Shown one piece after another: positions 32,209 to 41,500 of a stretch of 64,000 nt of DNA. The notes beneath the pieces were generated by a model. That model saw nothing but the letters and a program-made list of their open reading frames with translations. It was not told the DNA's origin and ran no database searches. How positions within the stretch are numbered: position 1 is the stretch's first letter; each line of letters opens with the position of its first letter. The stretch lies in the IMG/VR virus record IMGVR_UViG_3300020055_000005, positions 1 to 64,000 of that record, one strand, 5' to 3'. Origin of the DNA: a virus. A program made the translations under genes and the position numbers.

Positions 32209-33033
32209 CTATGACATCCTAATTTGGAATGTATCCACTGTTGTATTAGTGTTAACAGGTGTAATGAGAAGTCTCATATTACCTGAATTAACGTCTGAAC
32301 TCAATGAGAACAATGATGCGTTTGAATATGTATCACCGTATTGTACGAAGTACGCATTCGACCCATCATTGATCAATAACACTTCTGCGGCATGTGTTCC
32401 TGCACTCGCATGAGTGGCAGTAATCACATACTTCACAGCCTTGTTTGCAACTGCATTAGATGATAAAACTTGATCAGATGTTGTTGCAGTGAAAGTATTT
32501 GCAGTAAAGAAACCTTGAACTAAGTTCGCAGCCTCTGTGATTGCAACTACTTCTACAACGTCACCTGAAATGGCGTTCTCAGTAAGTGTAATAACTGTAC
32601 TACTTGTTGCAGTATAGTCAGAACCTGAGACTAACTTAACACCGTTAATATACACTTGTTCTGTTCCTGAGGAATATGAAAGTGTATTACTATTATCATC
32701 TGCACCTGTAATTGAAGTACCAGTTGATGTAATAGAGTAGGTAAAAGTTACAACCCCTGAAGACGGTTGAGCGGCGAAACTTATTGTTCCACTACCATCT
32801 GTCTGTAGGACTTGACCTGAAGTACCATCTGAAGTTGGGAAAGAGTACGCATCGTTAACAGTAAGAGTTGCAGGATTTGACCCTACTTCAACAATTGAAG
32901 CAGAACCATCATCCTTCTCAGTATAGACTCTACCGTGATAGGTATTAATACCTATCTCACCTAATGATAAATCACTAGTTGATGGTACAGAATTCTGAGT
33001 TGAACTCCTCTTGAATTGAATTACTGTTGCCAT
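32209..33033 (-). CDS. Fibre protein with shared C-terminal beta domain, copy C
   Basis: A 274-residue protein. Its N-terminus MATVIQFKRSSTQNSVPSTSDLSLGEIGINTYHGRVY is paralogous to that of the gene at 33063 and resembles the N-terminal trimerising region of many phage tail fibres. A central module (SSGTEQVYINGVKLVSGSDY) recurs in other structural proteins here. The last 90 residues match copies A and B. AGGAG precedes the ATG. Confidence 0.75.
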   Translation of the reverse strand: MATVIQFKRSSTQNSVPSTSDLSLGEIGINTYHGRVYTEKDDGSASIVEVGSNPATLTVNDAYSFPTSDGTSGQVLQTDGSGTISFAAQPSSGVVTFTYSITSTGTSITGADDNSNTLSYSSGTEQVYINGVKLVSGSDYTATSSTVITLTENAISGDVVEVVAITEAANLVQGFFTANTFTATTSDQVLSSNAVANKAVKYVITATHASAGTHAAEVLLINDGSNAYFVQYGDTYSNASLFSLSSDVNSGNMRLLITPVNTNTTVDTFQIRMS

Positions 33034-33062
33034 TTGCTACTCCTGTTATAGACTAAGTGTTA

Positions 33063-34634
33063 TTAAAATGTTCCACCGTCGATAGCAGTAATGCTTACAG
33101 CTCCTGAACTCACTGTAAAGTTATTTGAATCGTAAGAAGCAATACCTTTTGCAGATGTTGTTGCATCGTCGATAGCAACATCACCTGAAGTTACAGTGAA
33201 ATATGAACCTGAGAATGAAGCAATACCTTTATTTGAGTCTGTTGCATCCTCACCTGCGATAGTGATAGCACCATCTGCATTAGTGATGTCAACACCTTCT
33301 CCAGCTGTTAAAGCTGCAAGTTCCATGTCTCCGTTAGAGCCATTACCAATCATCAATTGACCTGCTGTTGGAGCAGCGCCGTCTAATGATGTGATTGAAC
33401 CTGAAAGTGCAAGACCTGATGCCTCTAAACCACCAAATACTGCGTTACCGACTGAACCTGAGAATACTGATGAAGAGTCAGTTGCATCTTGGATGAACTT
33501 AAACTTACCATCTGAATCGTCCATACCAAAGAAACCAACTTTAGCAGCTGAACCATTGTGCCACTTAAATTTGATACCTCTGTCTAGGTTGTCATCTGAT
33601 GCATCATCACCGATTTCAAATACAGGGTCTGCAACTGAAGTAGTTGTAGAGTTTACAGTTGTAGTTGTACCATTAACAGTTAAGTTTCCTGAAACTGTTA
33701 AGTTACCTGAAGCAGCGATATTAGTTGATGTAATATCGTCTGATGTCAGTGTACCGTCTACTTGAACATTGTTAAATTGAACGTTGTCAGATGTACCAAC
33801 TGACTGACCAATTGCAAATGTAACTGCTTGGTTAGCGGCAGATGTTGTTACACCTGTTCCACCTGTGAAAGTGATTGATTGTGAATCTAAATCGATTGCA
33901 CCAGTACCACTGTCAGCAGCGACATCTAAGTCTTGAGCTGTTACTTGAGAGTCAACGTATGCTTTAACTGATTGTTGTGAAGGAACTTTGACATCTGAAT
34001 CAGAAGACATGTCATCTTCGTCAACAAAGAAGTCAATCATACCGAGTTCAACAGCGCTGTTTGCGATTGTTACAGCACCTGCTGAATCCATTGTTACATC
34101 ACCACTGATTGCTACGTTATCAAATGAATCTGAACCGTCATGGACAAGAATGTGTCCTGATGCAGGGCTAGAAATATCTGAGTCTGTTGCGCCAGCAAGT
34201 GTTGAAGTAGTAGATAGGAATGAAAGTGAACCACTTCCGTCTGTTCCTAGTACTTGGTTTGCACTACCATCTGCTGAAGGTAATGTAAACGTTACATTAG
34301 AAGCTACTGAATCAGGAGCTTTAAGTGCTACATAGTTTACACCATTGTCAGAATCTTCTAATAACTGAACCTCACCACCAGCAGTCGAACCATTACCAAC
34401 TTTAAAGTTAGCAGGTGTTGCAGAAGAACCTGCAAGAATGTCTGTGTAGTATTTACCACCAATCGCATGGATTAATGGGGTTGAGTTATCGGAATCAACT
34501 GATTCGATAAACAGTTTAGCACCAGCACCTGAATTACTTCTGTCCTGAATATACGCTAATTCACCTTCCGATAAATCTGATACTGTAGGCGCAGAAGAAC
34601 CAGTACTTCTTTTAATTTGAATTACTGTTGCCAT
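33063..34634 (-). CDS. Modular tail-fibre-like protein
   Basis: A 523-residue Ser/Gly/Asp-rich protein. It starts [28 protein letters not shown], paralogous to the next gene, and carries [21 protein letters not shown] near residue 330 followed by [22 protein letters not shown]. The C-terminus has three short repeats (…[20 protein letters not shown]…) and ends in IDGGTF. AGGAG lies 7 bases before the ATG, and a late promoter with a 140-base leader lies upstream. Confidence 0.75.
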   Translation of the reverse strand: MATVIQIKRSTGSSAPTVSDLSEGELAYIQDRSNSGAGAKLFIESVDSDNSTPLIHAIGGKYYTDILAGSSATPANFKVGNGSTAGGEVQLLEDSDNGVNYVALKAPDSVASNVTFTLPSADGSANQVLGTDGSGSLSFLSTTSTLAGATDSDISSPASGHILVHDGSDSFDNVAISGDVTMDSAGAVTIANSAVELGMIDFFVDEDDMSSDSDVKVPSQQSVKAYVDSQVTAQDLDVAADSGTGAIDLDSQSITFTGGTGVTTSAANQAVTFAIGQSVGTSDNVQFNNVQVDGTLTSDDITSTNIAASGNLTVSGNLTVNGTTTTVNSTTTSVADPVFEIGDDASDDNLDRGIKFKWHNGSAAKVGFFGMDDSDGKFKFIQDATDSSSVFSGSVGNAVFGGLEASGLALSGSITSLDGAAPTAGQLMIGNGSNGDMELAALTAGEGVDITNADGAITIAGEDATDSNKGIASFSGSYFTVTSGDVAIDDATTSAKGIASYDSNNFTVSSGAVSITAIDGGTF

Positions 34635-34670
34635 TTTTTTCTCCTAAAAAATTTTATTTTTTATAAAAGT

Positions 34671-34684
34671 AATTTACGTAAATT
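34671..34684. repeat. 14-base palindrome in the leader of the 33063-34634 gene
   Basis: AATTTACGTAAATT is a perfect palindrome in the 151-base gap 34635-34785, the longest leader region here. The gap also has short hairpins (for example GTGTC/GACAC at 34741-34759) and a late promoter. Function unknown. Confidence 0.5.
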
Positions 34685-34774
34685 TCTCTTCACTATCCGA
34701 GAAAGATCATTATATATACAGTCCTCTCACTATGAGGGTCGTGTCTCACTGAATGACACCTTGATTTGTAATAG

Positions 34775-34782
34775 TATTTATA
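34775..34782 (-). promoter_or_regulatory. Late promoter of the 33063-34634 fibre gene
   Basis: Minus strand TATAAATACTATTAC, identical to the T4 late consensus. It stands 140 bases before the ATG, giving an unusually long leader. Confidence 0.75.
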
Positions 34783-34785
34783 AAA

Positions 34786-35034
34786 CTAGAATGTTCCACC
34801 ATCTATTGATGTGGTTGTTTCCCACTTATCAGTAGTTGCGTTGTATGAGAGAAGTCCATCATCTGTTTCAGATGCATTAACATCTGATAACTCTTGAATT
34901 GATTTAGTTGCAAGATTAACACTTGTTGATGAGTTACCGATTGCAACTTGTTTTGCACGTATATTTGTTGCACCTGCAATCCTAGCACCAACTGAACCTG
35001 TCGATCTATTTAATGTCCCTTTAATGTTTGCCAT
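34786..35034 (-). CDS. Small fibre-associated protein ending in IDGGTF
   Basis: An 82-residue protein, MANIKGTLNRSTGSVGARIAGATNIRAKQVAIG..., with a C-terminal ELSDVNASETDDGLLSYNATTDKWE segment like the collar modules of phage fibres, ending SIDGGTF. The same last residues end the 33063 product. It lies 2 bases after the upstream gene. Confidence 0.65.
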   Translation of the reverse strand: MANIKGTLNRSTGSVGARIAGATNIRAKQVAIGNSSTSVNLATKSIQELSDVNASETDDGLLSYNATTDKWETTTSIDGGTF

Positions 35035-35036
35035 AA

Positions 35037-35369
35037 TTAACTCCTCGTTACTCCTGGCGTTACAATCGCTTGTCCTTCTATAACTCTAGTTGTATTTGAA
35101 CCACTAGTTATATTTAGATCATAAACATATCTTCCAGCATTCAATGCAGCAGTTTGAGTGTCATCAAGTGATAATGTAACCTGTCCAGTTGCAGCTGCAA
35201 TACTAGTTCCAAATGTCGCAGAGACAGTAGAAGAACTATATGTTTTTCTTATCTGTGCGGCCGCAGTATATCCATTTAAGTCTAAGATATCACCTGCTGA
35301 GTCAGTCACATCAACAGTAATACTGAAGTCTGTTCCTTGATCTATGTATAGGTTTGCAATTATAGCCAT
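35037..35369 (-). CDS. Small beta-sandwich structural protein
   Basis: A 110-residue protein, MAIIANLYIDQGTDFSITVDVTDSAGDILDLNGYTAAAQIRKTY..., with a strand pattern typical of small immunoglobulin-like or fibre-attachment domains (QVTLSLDDTQTAAL then GRYVYDLNIT). It is probably a tail or fibre accessory. TATAAATA ends 5 bases before the ATG and overlaps the stop of the upstream repeat gene; no ribosome site is seen. Confidence 0.7.
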   Translation of the reverse strand: MAIIANLYIDQGTDFSITVDVTDSAGDILDLNGYTAAAQIRKTYSSSTVSATFGTSIAAATGQVTLSLDDTQTAALNAGRYVYDLNITSGSNTTRVIEGQAIVTPGVTRS

Positions 35370-35374
35370 ATAAC

Positions 35375-35382
35375 TATTTATA
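35375..35382 (-). promoter_or_regulatory. Late promoter 5 bases before the ATG of 35369
   Basis: A perfect TATAAATA followed by GTTAT and ATG. It overlaps the last codon and stop of the repeat-protein gene at 35378. Confidence 0.7.
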
Positions 35383-36094
35383 CCTGAGTGTTACTTGGGT
35401 TCTTAGAGAACCTTGCAGTTGGTACAGATTGATGTATTTTTTCTACAGTACCTGTTTTATTTACGTACACTTCACTTAATTTTCTAAGTGTACCATTATC
35501 ATTTACATATACTCCTTTCACTTTTGCAATCGGGCCTACAGTTCTAGTAGTTGAATATGGTGCTTGATATGTAAATGGTGACCTCACCGTGTAAGGGAAC
35601 TGATAGGTTACTTGATATATAAACGGTGATTGTGCATTCGCAATATATGGTGATTGTGCATTTGCAGTGACCCTATATGTTGACGGTGATCTATGTTGAT
35701 ACGTAAACGGATTCCTTGCGTTTGCAGGATTGGGTTGTTGTGCATTCCTAATATTAGGTTCTTGTGCATTTGCAATATAAGGACTTGGATTTTGTGCCTG
35801 ATATGTATTAGGTTGTCTTGCGTTTCCAGTCGCTCTATAAATTAAAGGTTGTCTTGCATTTCTAATATTAGGTTCTTGTGCAGATGTAGGGTTTCTATAT
35901 GTAAACGGAGACCTATGGTTATAGGTGAAAGGACTCTGTTTAGTTGCACGATATGTAAATGGTGACCTTGCAATATACGGATAAGGTGTTTGACCAATAA
36001 GAGGTTGTCTTGCCTGATAAGTCGTTTGACCTTGCGCTTGATAAGTTGTAGGTTGTTGTGCAATATATGGTATTTGATAGTATCCTGTTGCCAT
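35378..36094 (-). CDS. Proline-rich tandem repeat protein, third copy
   Basis: A 238-residue protein. Residues 1-175 consist of (N/Q/R)xP repeats (NAQEPNIR, NARQPLIY, HRSPFTYR, NAQSPYIA). The last 60 residues differ: VKGVYVNDNGTLRKLSEVYVNKTGTVEKIHQ contains two copies of a VYVN..GT..K motif, similar to the KTPTGW-type small repeats of the Hint protein. It is adjacent to another repeat protein at 36096. Probably a virion fibre. Confidence 0.75.
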   Translation of the reverse strand: MATGYYQIPYIAQQPTTYQAQGQTTYQARQPLIGQTPYPYIARSPFTYRATKQSPFTYNHRSPFTYRNPTSAQEPNIRNARQPLIYRATGNARQPNTYQAQNPSPYIANAQEPNIRNAQQPNPANARNPFTYQHRSPSTYRVTANAQSPYIANAQSPFIYQVTYQFPYTVRSPFTYQAPYSTTRTVGPIAKVKGVYVNDNGTLRKLSEVYVNKTGTVEKIHQSVPTARFSKNPSNTQV

Positions 36095-36095
36095 T

Positions 36096-37256
36096 TTATA
36101 TTCCTAATGCCTGTCCATAAGTTGCGTTTAATGATATCATACCATGACTATATGTTGATGTATATACATTATTACTTGAATCCACACCCTTAACTGTGAA
36201 ACTAACACCTTGTGCTTGTGTCCATGTAGTACCATTAGGGTTTGGGCCGTTTGGTGTTACACATGCCTTCCACAGGAATTGTCTTGCACCACTAGTTGGA
36301 ACACTATAGTAAGTACCTGAACTATATCCAGCGTTAGTTGGTAATGGCCCTGAACTATAAGAGTAACAATAACTTGAACTACAGTCTTTACCACTACATG
36401 CTTGACTTGATACATCATATTTTACTGTAAATGTGGAACTGGTTGTCAATAGACCTTGATATAAAATGTAATCAGAATAAACAGTCGCCTGATATTGATT
36501 TGTATAACCAAACCACAATGCCTTAATAGAACTTTGGGCAGTTGCATTTGAGAACTCCATTGAACACCCTACCTCAGGTGGAGGGTTTGTGGATGCTCTT
36601 GATTGCGTAGTATACCAGTACCCAGCTGAACCAGTACCAGGCCCCCAAACTTGTTCTAGTGGGTCATAGATATATGCAGCTGGTTGTCTTGCATTATAAG
36701 ACGATCTTGCGTTTGCAATGTATGGATAAGGTGTTCTTCCTATAAATGGAGACTGATATGAATATGGTGTTTGACCAATTGTAGGCACTGGTTGTTGTGC
36801 GTTACTAGGTGATTGATATGACTGTTGTGCATTTCTAATCACTGGTTGTTGTGCATTTGTAGGATTTCTATATGTAAACGGTGACCTATAGTTGTACGTA
36901 AACGGTGATTGTTTATTTGCTGGTACCTGATATGTAAATGGTGTCTGCGAATTTGCAATATAAGGATTCGCTTGTTGTGCCGAATATGTAAATGGTGATC
37001 TGTGTTGATAAGTAAACGGAGACCTAACAGTGTAATTGAAAGGTTGTTGTGCGTTTCTTATAAACGGAGATTGTTGAACAGCAGGTGTCCTATATGTTAC
37101 AGGTTGTCTGTTGTTGTATGTTAGGGGTTGTCTTGCCTGTGCAGGTGTTCTACCAGTTGCCTGTTTGGTTTCAGGTGATTGTGCGTTAACTACTGCTTGC
37201 CCTTGATAGGGTTGTTGGAAAGTCGTCCCTGTGTTTATATAGATTTCATCAGCCAT
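36096..37256 (-). CDS. Proline-rich tandem repeat protein with C-terminal globular domain, fourth copy
   Basis: A 386-residue protein. Residues 20-195 are (N/Q/R)xP repeats. Residues 200-386 form a different domain, starting YIYDPLEQVWGPGTGSAGYWY and rich in Tyr, Ser and Thr, with five cysteines including a cluster in SSQACSGKDCSSSYCYS. The C-terminal domain could be the distal receptor-binding or attachment part. It follows the previous structural gene by one base and is closely packed with the third copy. Confidence 0.75.
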   Translation of the reverse strand: MADEIYINTGTTFQQPYQGQAVVNAQSPETKQATGRTPAQARQPLTYNNRQPVTYRTPAVQQSPFIRNAQQPFNYTVRSPFTYQHRSPFTYSAQQANPYIANSQTPFTYQVPANKQSPFTYNYRSPFTYRNPTNAQQPVIRNAQQSYQSPSNAQQPVPTIGQTPYSYQSPFIGRTPYPYIANARSSYNARQPAAYIYDPLEQVWGPGTGSAGYWYTTQSRASTNPPPEVGCSMEFSNATAQSSIKALWFGYTNQYQATVYSDYILYQGLLTTSSTFTVKYDVSSQACSGKDCSSSYCYSYSSGPLPTNAGYSSGTYYSVPTSGARQFLWKACVTPNGPNPNGTTWTQAQGVSFTVKGVDSSNNVYTSTYSHGMISLNATYGQALGI

Positions 37257-37257
37257 A

Positions 37258-38337
37258 TCATATCACAAACCATAAGTGTCCATTAGACGTACTTCCTACA
37301 CTTGACGGTGCAGAAGATACTGTCTCGTAATCTAACACTACATTATCACTATCCGTTTTAATTCCGTTAGAAGTGTTGACACTCATAGTTGTCCCTGTAA
37401 GGTCTAGACCATCTCCACCTGTTACTGAATTCGAACCTGTAAACGATATAGTGTTATTCGCATCATCATAAGATACAGTGATATTAGTATGTGTACCAGC
37501 AGCAATTGCAGTTGCAACTGCATCTTGTGCCTGTTCGTCAGTGTAGTTTGCAGGTGCATCAGCGGATTCCCAATTCGTTGTTGAAGAGTTGTAGATTAAC
37601 ATCTGACCATTATTAGGAGATGATGCATCTACGTTACCCAACGATGCTAAATTGTGATTTGTTATACTGGATACGGTTCCTGTTACATTACCGACAACAT
37701 TACCCTGTACATCACCTTTAACTAATGCACCACTTGGTAAGTTGATATGATTTTGGAAATATACTTCACCATCAAATTCGATAGGTGCAGAAGTAGTTAA
37801 GAGTGTTGTCTTAGTTGCACCGTCACCATTGAAGATTAATCCATTGTCGTTTGTATTATAAATTGTATTAGCGGCAGTTTCAGAAAAGTAACCTACAGAT
37901 GCACTTCCTTGTCCTGTAAATCCTAAGTAAGAACCAGTAAATGAATAAATTACAATCTTATCTGAGTTTGCAGCTGCTGAAACTAGGTCTATTCTATTAT
38001 ATGTTCCATCACCTTGAACATTACCTAATGAATAGTCATCACCCTCAAATAGGTGAACACCATTCTTAAAAACTTGTATTCTGTTTGCAACAAATTTTAG
38101 AGTATATCCAAAGTTATCTACACCAGTAAATCTTGTATTACCGTTAGTTCCATCTGAACCAGTAAAGATATACTCTTGTAAGAAGAAAGACTTGTCTTCA
38201 AGACTGTTTAATGCATCGATAATATTACTTTTTTCAGTTGTGCGTAATCCTGATATCGCACCGACATCATTTGCAAGATCGTTGTACTGTCTTCTAAAGT
38301 CTTCTATCGTACTGTGATTGTCAACTGTCCTAGCCAC
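37258..38337 (-). CDS. Fibre-type structural protein
   Basis: A 359-residue protein. The N-terminus MARTVDNHSTIEDFRRQYNDLANDVGAI is helical. A segment around 90-130 (RIQVFKNGVHLFEGDDYSLG) is a beta module also found in other proteins here. Then LASLGNVDASSPNNGQMLIYNSSTTNWE is a typical collar repeat. It ends TSNGHLWFVI, similar to the end of the 28941 product. It overlaps the 68-residue gene by 8 bases. Confidence 0.75.
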   Translation of the reverse strand: MARTVDNHSTIEDFRRQYNDLANDVGAISGLRTTEKSNIIDALNSLEDKSFFLQEYIFTGSDGTNGNTRFTGVDNFGYTLKFVANRIQVFKNGVHLFEGDDYSLGNVQGDGTYNRIDLVSAAANSDKIVIYSFTGSYLGFTGQGSASVGYFSETAANTIYNTNDNGLIFNGDGATKTTLLTTSAPIEFDGEVYFQNHINLPSGALVKGDVQGNVVGNVTGTVSSITNHNLASLGNVDASSPNNGQMLIYNSSTTNWESADAPANYTDEQAQDAVATAIAAGTHTNITVSYDDANNTISFTGSNSVTGGDGLDLTGTTMSVNTSNGIKTDSDNVVLDYETVSSAPSSVGSTSNGHLWFVI

Positions 38338-38536
38338 TTACTTTCTCCATCAATTGTTTTAACATCTCTTTCATTTCAGACATGTCTTCTTTAAGTGTAT
38401 TTATCTCTTCTGTTTGCATTTTAAATCTTTGTCTTCTCATTTTCTGCAACTTCCACGCTTCTTTATCTGTGGAAACGATTGCAGTAGTGTCTTCGTCTCT
38501 TTCTAAGTAAGAATGTCCGTCTACTCTAATACCCAT
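38330..38536 (-). CDS. Small coiled-coil protein, possible trimeric adaptor
   Basis: A 68-residue protein with a polar N-terminus (MGIRVDGHSYLERDED) and a long charged helix, residues 25-65, with a heptad-like pattern (MQTEEINTLKEDMSEMKEMLKQLMEKV). It lies between two large structural genes and overlaps both (1 base and 8 bases). It may be a short coiled-coil connector or chaperone for fibre assembly. Confidence 0.6.
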   Translation of the reverse strand: MGIRVDGHSYLERDEDTTAIVSTDKEAWKLQKMRRQRFKMQTEEINTLKEDMSEMKEMLKQLMEKVSG

Positions 38537-41500
38537 TATCCTGTCGCAATAGCTCTAAATGCAGAGATTAAAGGTGGTTTAGAAGTATTATACCCCTGTC
38601 CTACAATCTTAATTATGAATGAAGAGAACTCAGGTAAATCTTCAACGTTATACTCATACTCTTTGAAGTTTCTTCCATCTGCACCTATTTGTGAATCAGG
38701 TGAACCATCTGTGTTAAAGAATTCATATCCTATTTCATCAAACTTACGTTCATCGTCAACCTTAACGGTCTTAAATAAAACTTTAACATCAGTTCCTGCA
38801 TTTTTCATGCAATCAAACATAACTCTGATACCAGTTGCAGGGTTCTTCAAGTTAATCTTCTTAGTTACATAACAGAATGCGTTGTCTTCACCTAGTGATT
38901 CCTGACTAATATTAATTGAACTTGAGAATGAATTGTCATTTGAATTTTTCTGCAACCCATTAATTCTATTTGCAAATGCAATTCCACCTAAAGTTTGTGT
39001 ATCAACAAAAGGTGAAATGTATTGATTTCTAGAGAACATCATACACTTCAACTGCAGTGACCTTCCACTTGACATCTCGTTAATCTCATTGATTCTAGAT
39101 GCAATAATACTTGGTCTACTGAAGAATGCATTTTCGTTAAGTGTTACATTATCACCACTAATTCTTCTCTGATAAACTGTACCATCAATATATCCTTCAG
39201 GTGAATTCATTGGTGTTCCTACTGCATTAATAAACATTCCTGTATTTGCACAAAGAATGTTTTGTACTTGAGTGTGGATTCCATCATAGTAAATATTTTT
39301 AGATGTTACAACATTTCTTCCACCACCAACTGTAGTGTCTGTTGCTTTATAGTCTGAAACATAATCAGGGAATAGTGCTTGTCCTATTGTTGTAATATCT
39401 GAATTAGCATCTACGTCTGATTGAACTGCAGTTGCACTAAGATTAGGTGTAAACGAGAATGTATCTATTGTAAAGTCTGCACCAATACTAGTATGTGAAT
39501 CATCTGTTGAAGTGTTTATTGCACGAACTGGAATTCCACCTAGTGTTTGTCCAATTCCTTCTACAGTTGTTGTGAAACTCCATGAAGAACCAACTGTTAC
39601 TGTAACGACATCTCCTACTGCGAAATTATCACCTGCTTGTAATATTTTACATGCAGTAATATCTGATACACCATTTGATGTAGAAACTGTAATTCTAAAT
39701 GCGACTCCTGTTCCAGTTGTGTTTCCATCACTTGGAGTCGTATCAGCTTTAACAGCAGATATTGATACATTGTCTGAACCCAATGTACTTGAAGTTCCAG
39801 TGTTATACGGTAGAGTTCCGTGTATTAAATTATATGTACCATCAACAGGAAGTGTTCCTGAATCGGTTGCATCAGAAATTCTATACACACCTCCATTCCT
39901 ATCACCTATTACACCATTAATTTGTACATTAGATGAAGTGTTGTAATGTCCATGGAAGAAACTTTGCATTGTAATTGATGATGAATCTGCAACGGTTGAA
40001 ATTGGATTTTCAGGAATGTGGTTTTCCACATCATCTTCATCTGTGGAGTTGATATCTATTGTTTCATCTGCATTATACCAAGGTATGTCTGCATTTGTCA
40101 AATTAAAACTTGAACTCTGTGCAATATCAAACTCTGCATAGTTTAGACAATATTTAATATCGTCTTCTTGTCTTGCAGTCCATGTTGAACTGTTTTGTGA
40201 TACAAACATAGAACCCATATTAGAAGCTGCGACTGCAACCTCAAGACCGTTAGCAATATCTTTATCACCTGCATGAGCGTACCAAATTTCATATTGGTCT
40301 GAACTTGTATAAACCACAAAACAATATTCCATTTGTGATTTAATAATAATAGGGTTCTCAAAAGTAAATTTAGTTACTGCAGATGCATCTTCTGAAACAT
40401 TAATTTCATCAGGAGTTTTTGTAACTACTGACAAAGGTATAGGTGTTTGAGTTGGATAACCATTTTCCATACCTCTTAATTCAACAGTGATCTCTTTGTT
40501 AACATCTTTTGTTTTGAAATACAGGTCAATACTTGTTAACACCATATTTGTACCTACTGATTCAGGGGCTGCAAATGATTGTGCAACTGGGTCAAACCAA
40601 ATTCCTGTTGGGAACATACCTGCATCAAATCTAAAATCACCTATATCGATAGGTGGAAATCCTGGCGGAAGATTAGGTGGCCAATTAGGGTCATCACCAC
40701 CATCTGAAATAAGTGGGCCATCGCCTGGGCCCTCAGGGTCTTCAGCACCAATTTCGTCTATTTGTGTTTGAAGATCATCAATTCTATCGTCTAATTCTGT
40801 AAATGGATTAGGGCCTGGGTCTGATTCATTAAAGGTTGCATTGATGGTTTCACCTCTAGTTGTTATTGTTCTCGAATCATTAGTTGGAACTCTTGTAATT
40901 CTAGAAGTTCTTGTAGTTACTGTATGTCTATCAATATTTGCAACCATACCTGTTGAGGTATACAATGCAGTTGCAGATGATACTGGATTTGGTGAATTAT
41001 ACTTTTGTGAAGTTACAATTAATTCTTTAGTACCACTTGTAAAGGTATTTGCACGGAGATAGAATCGTGCCTTCAATCTACCATTTGCATCAGTCTGTAA
41101 TTGAGCACCTGTGTTACCTAATGTACCTGAAGTATGCGAAGGAGAATAATAATAAGTAGCACTTGGGCTTCCATAAGTCCATCTTTCACTTCGCATTCGT
41201 GTACTAACATCTATACCATCAAAATAAACGTAATGATAAGTGTTAGGTTTTAATCCTTGACAAGTAACTGTGATAGTCCTTTGTTTCATGAACCTTTCAA
41301 GTTGAATATTTCTGACTCTATTTCTCTCGTCTACGGATACGTCAGTTGCATAATCAAACATCATACCATTACGTGCTTGAACTTCAGGGGTTTCTGTGAT
41401 CTCTCTTGTAAGGTCTATGCCTGGCTGCCATTCACCACCTTGTTCAGCAGACCCTGACCATGAACCTGAAGTTGATATCATAGGTTCTGTAGTCGTAACT

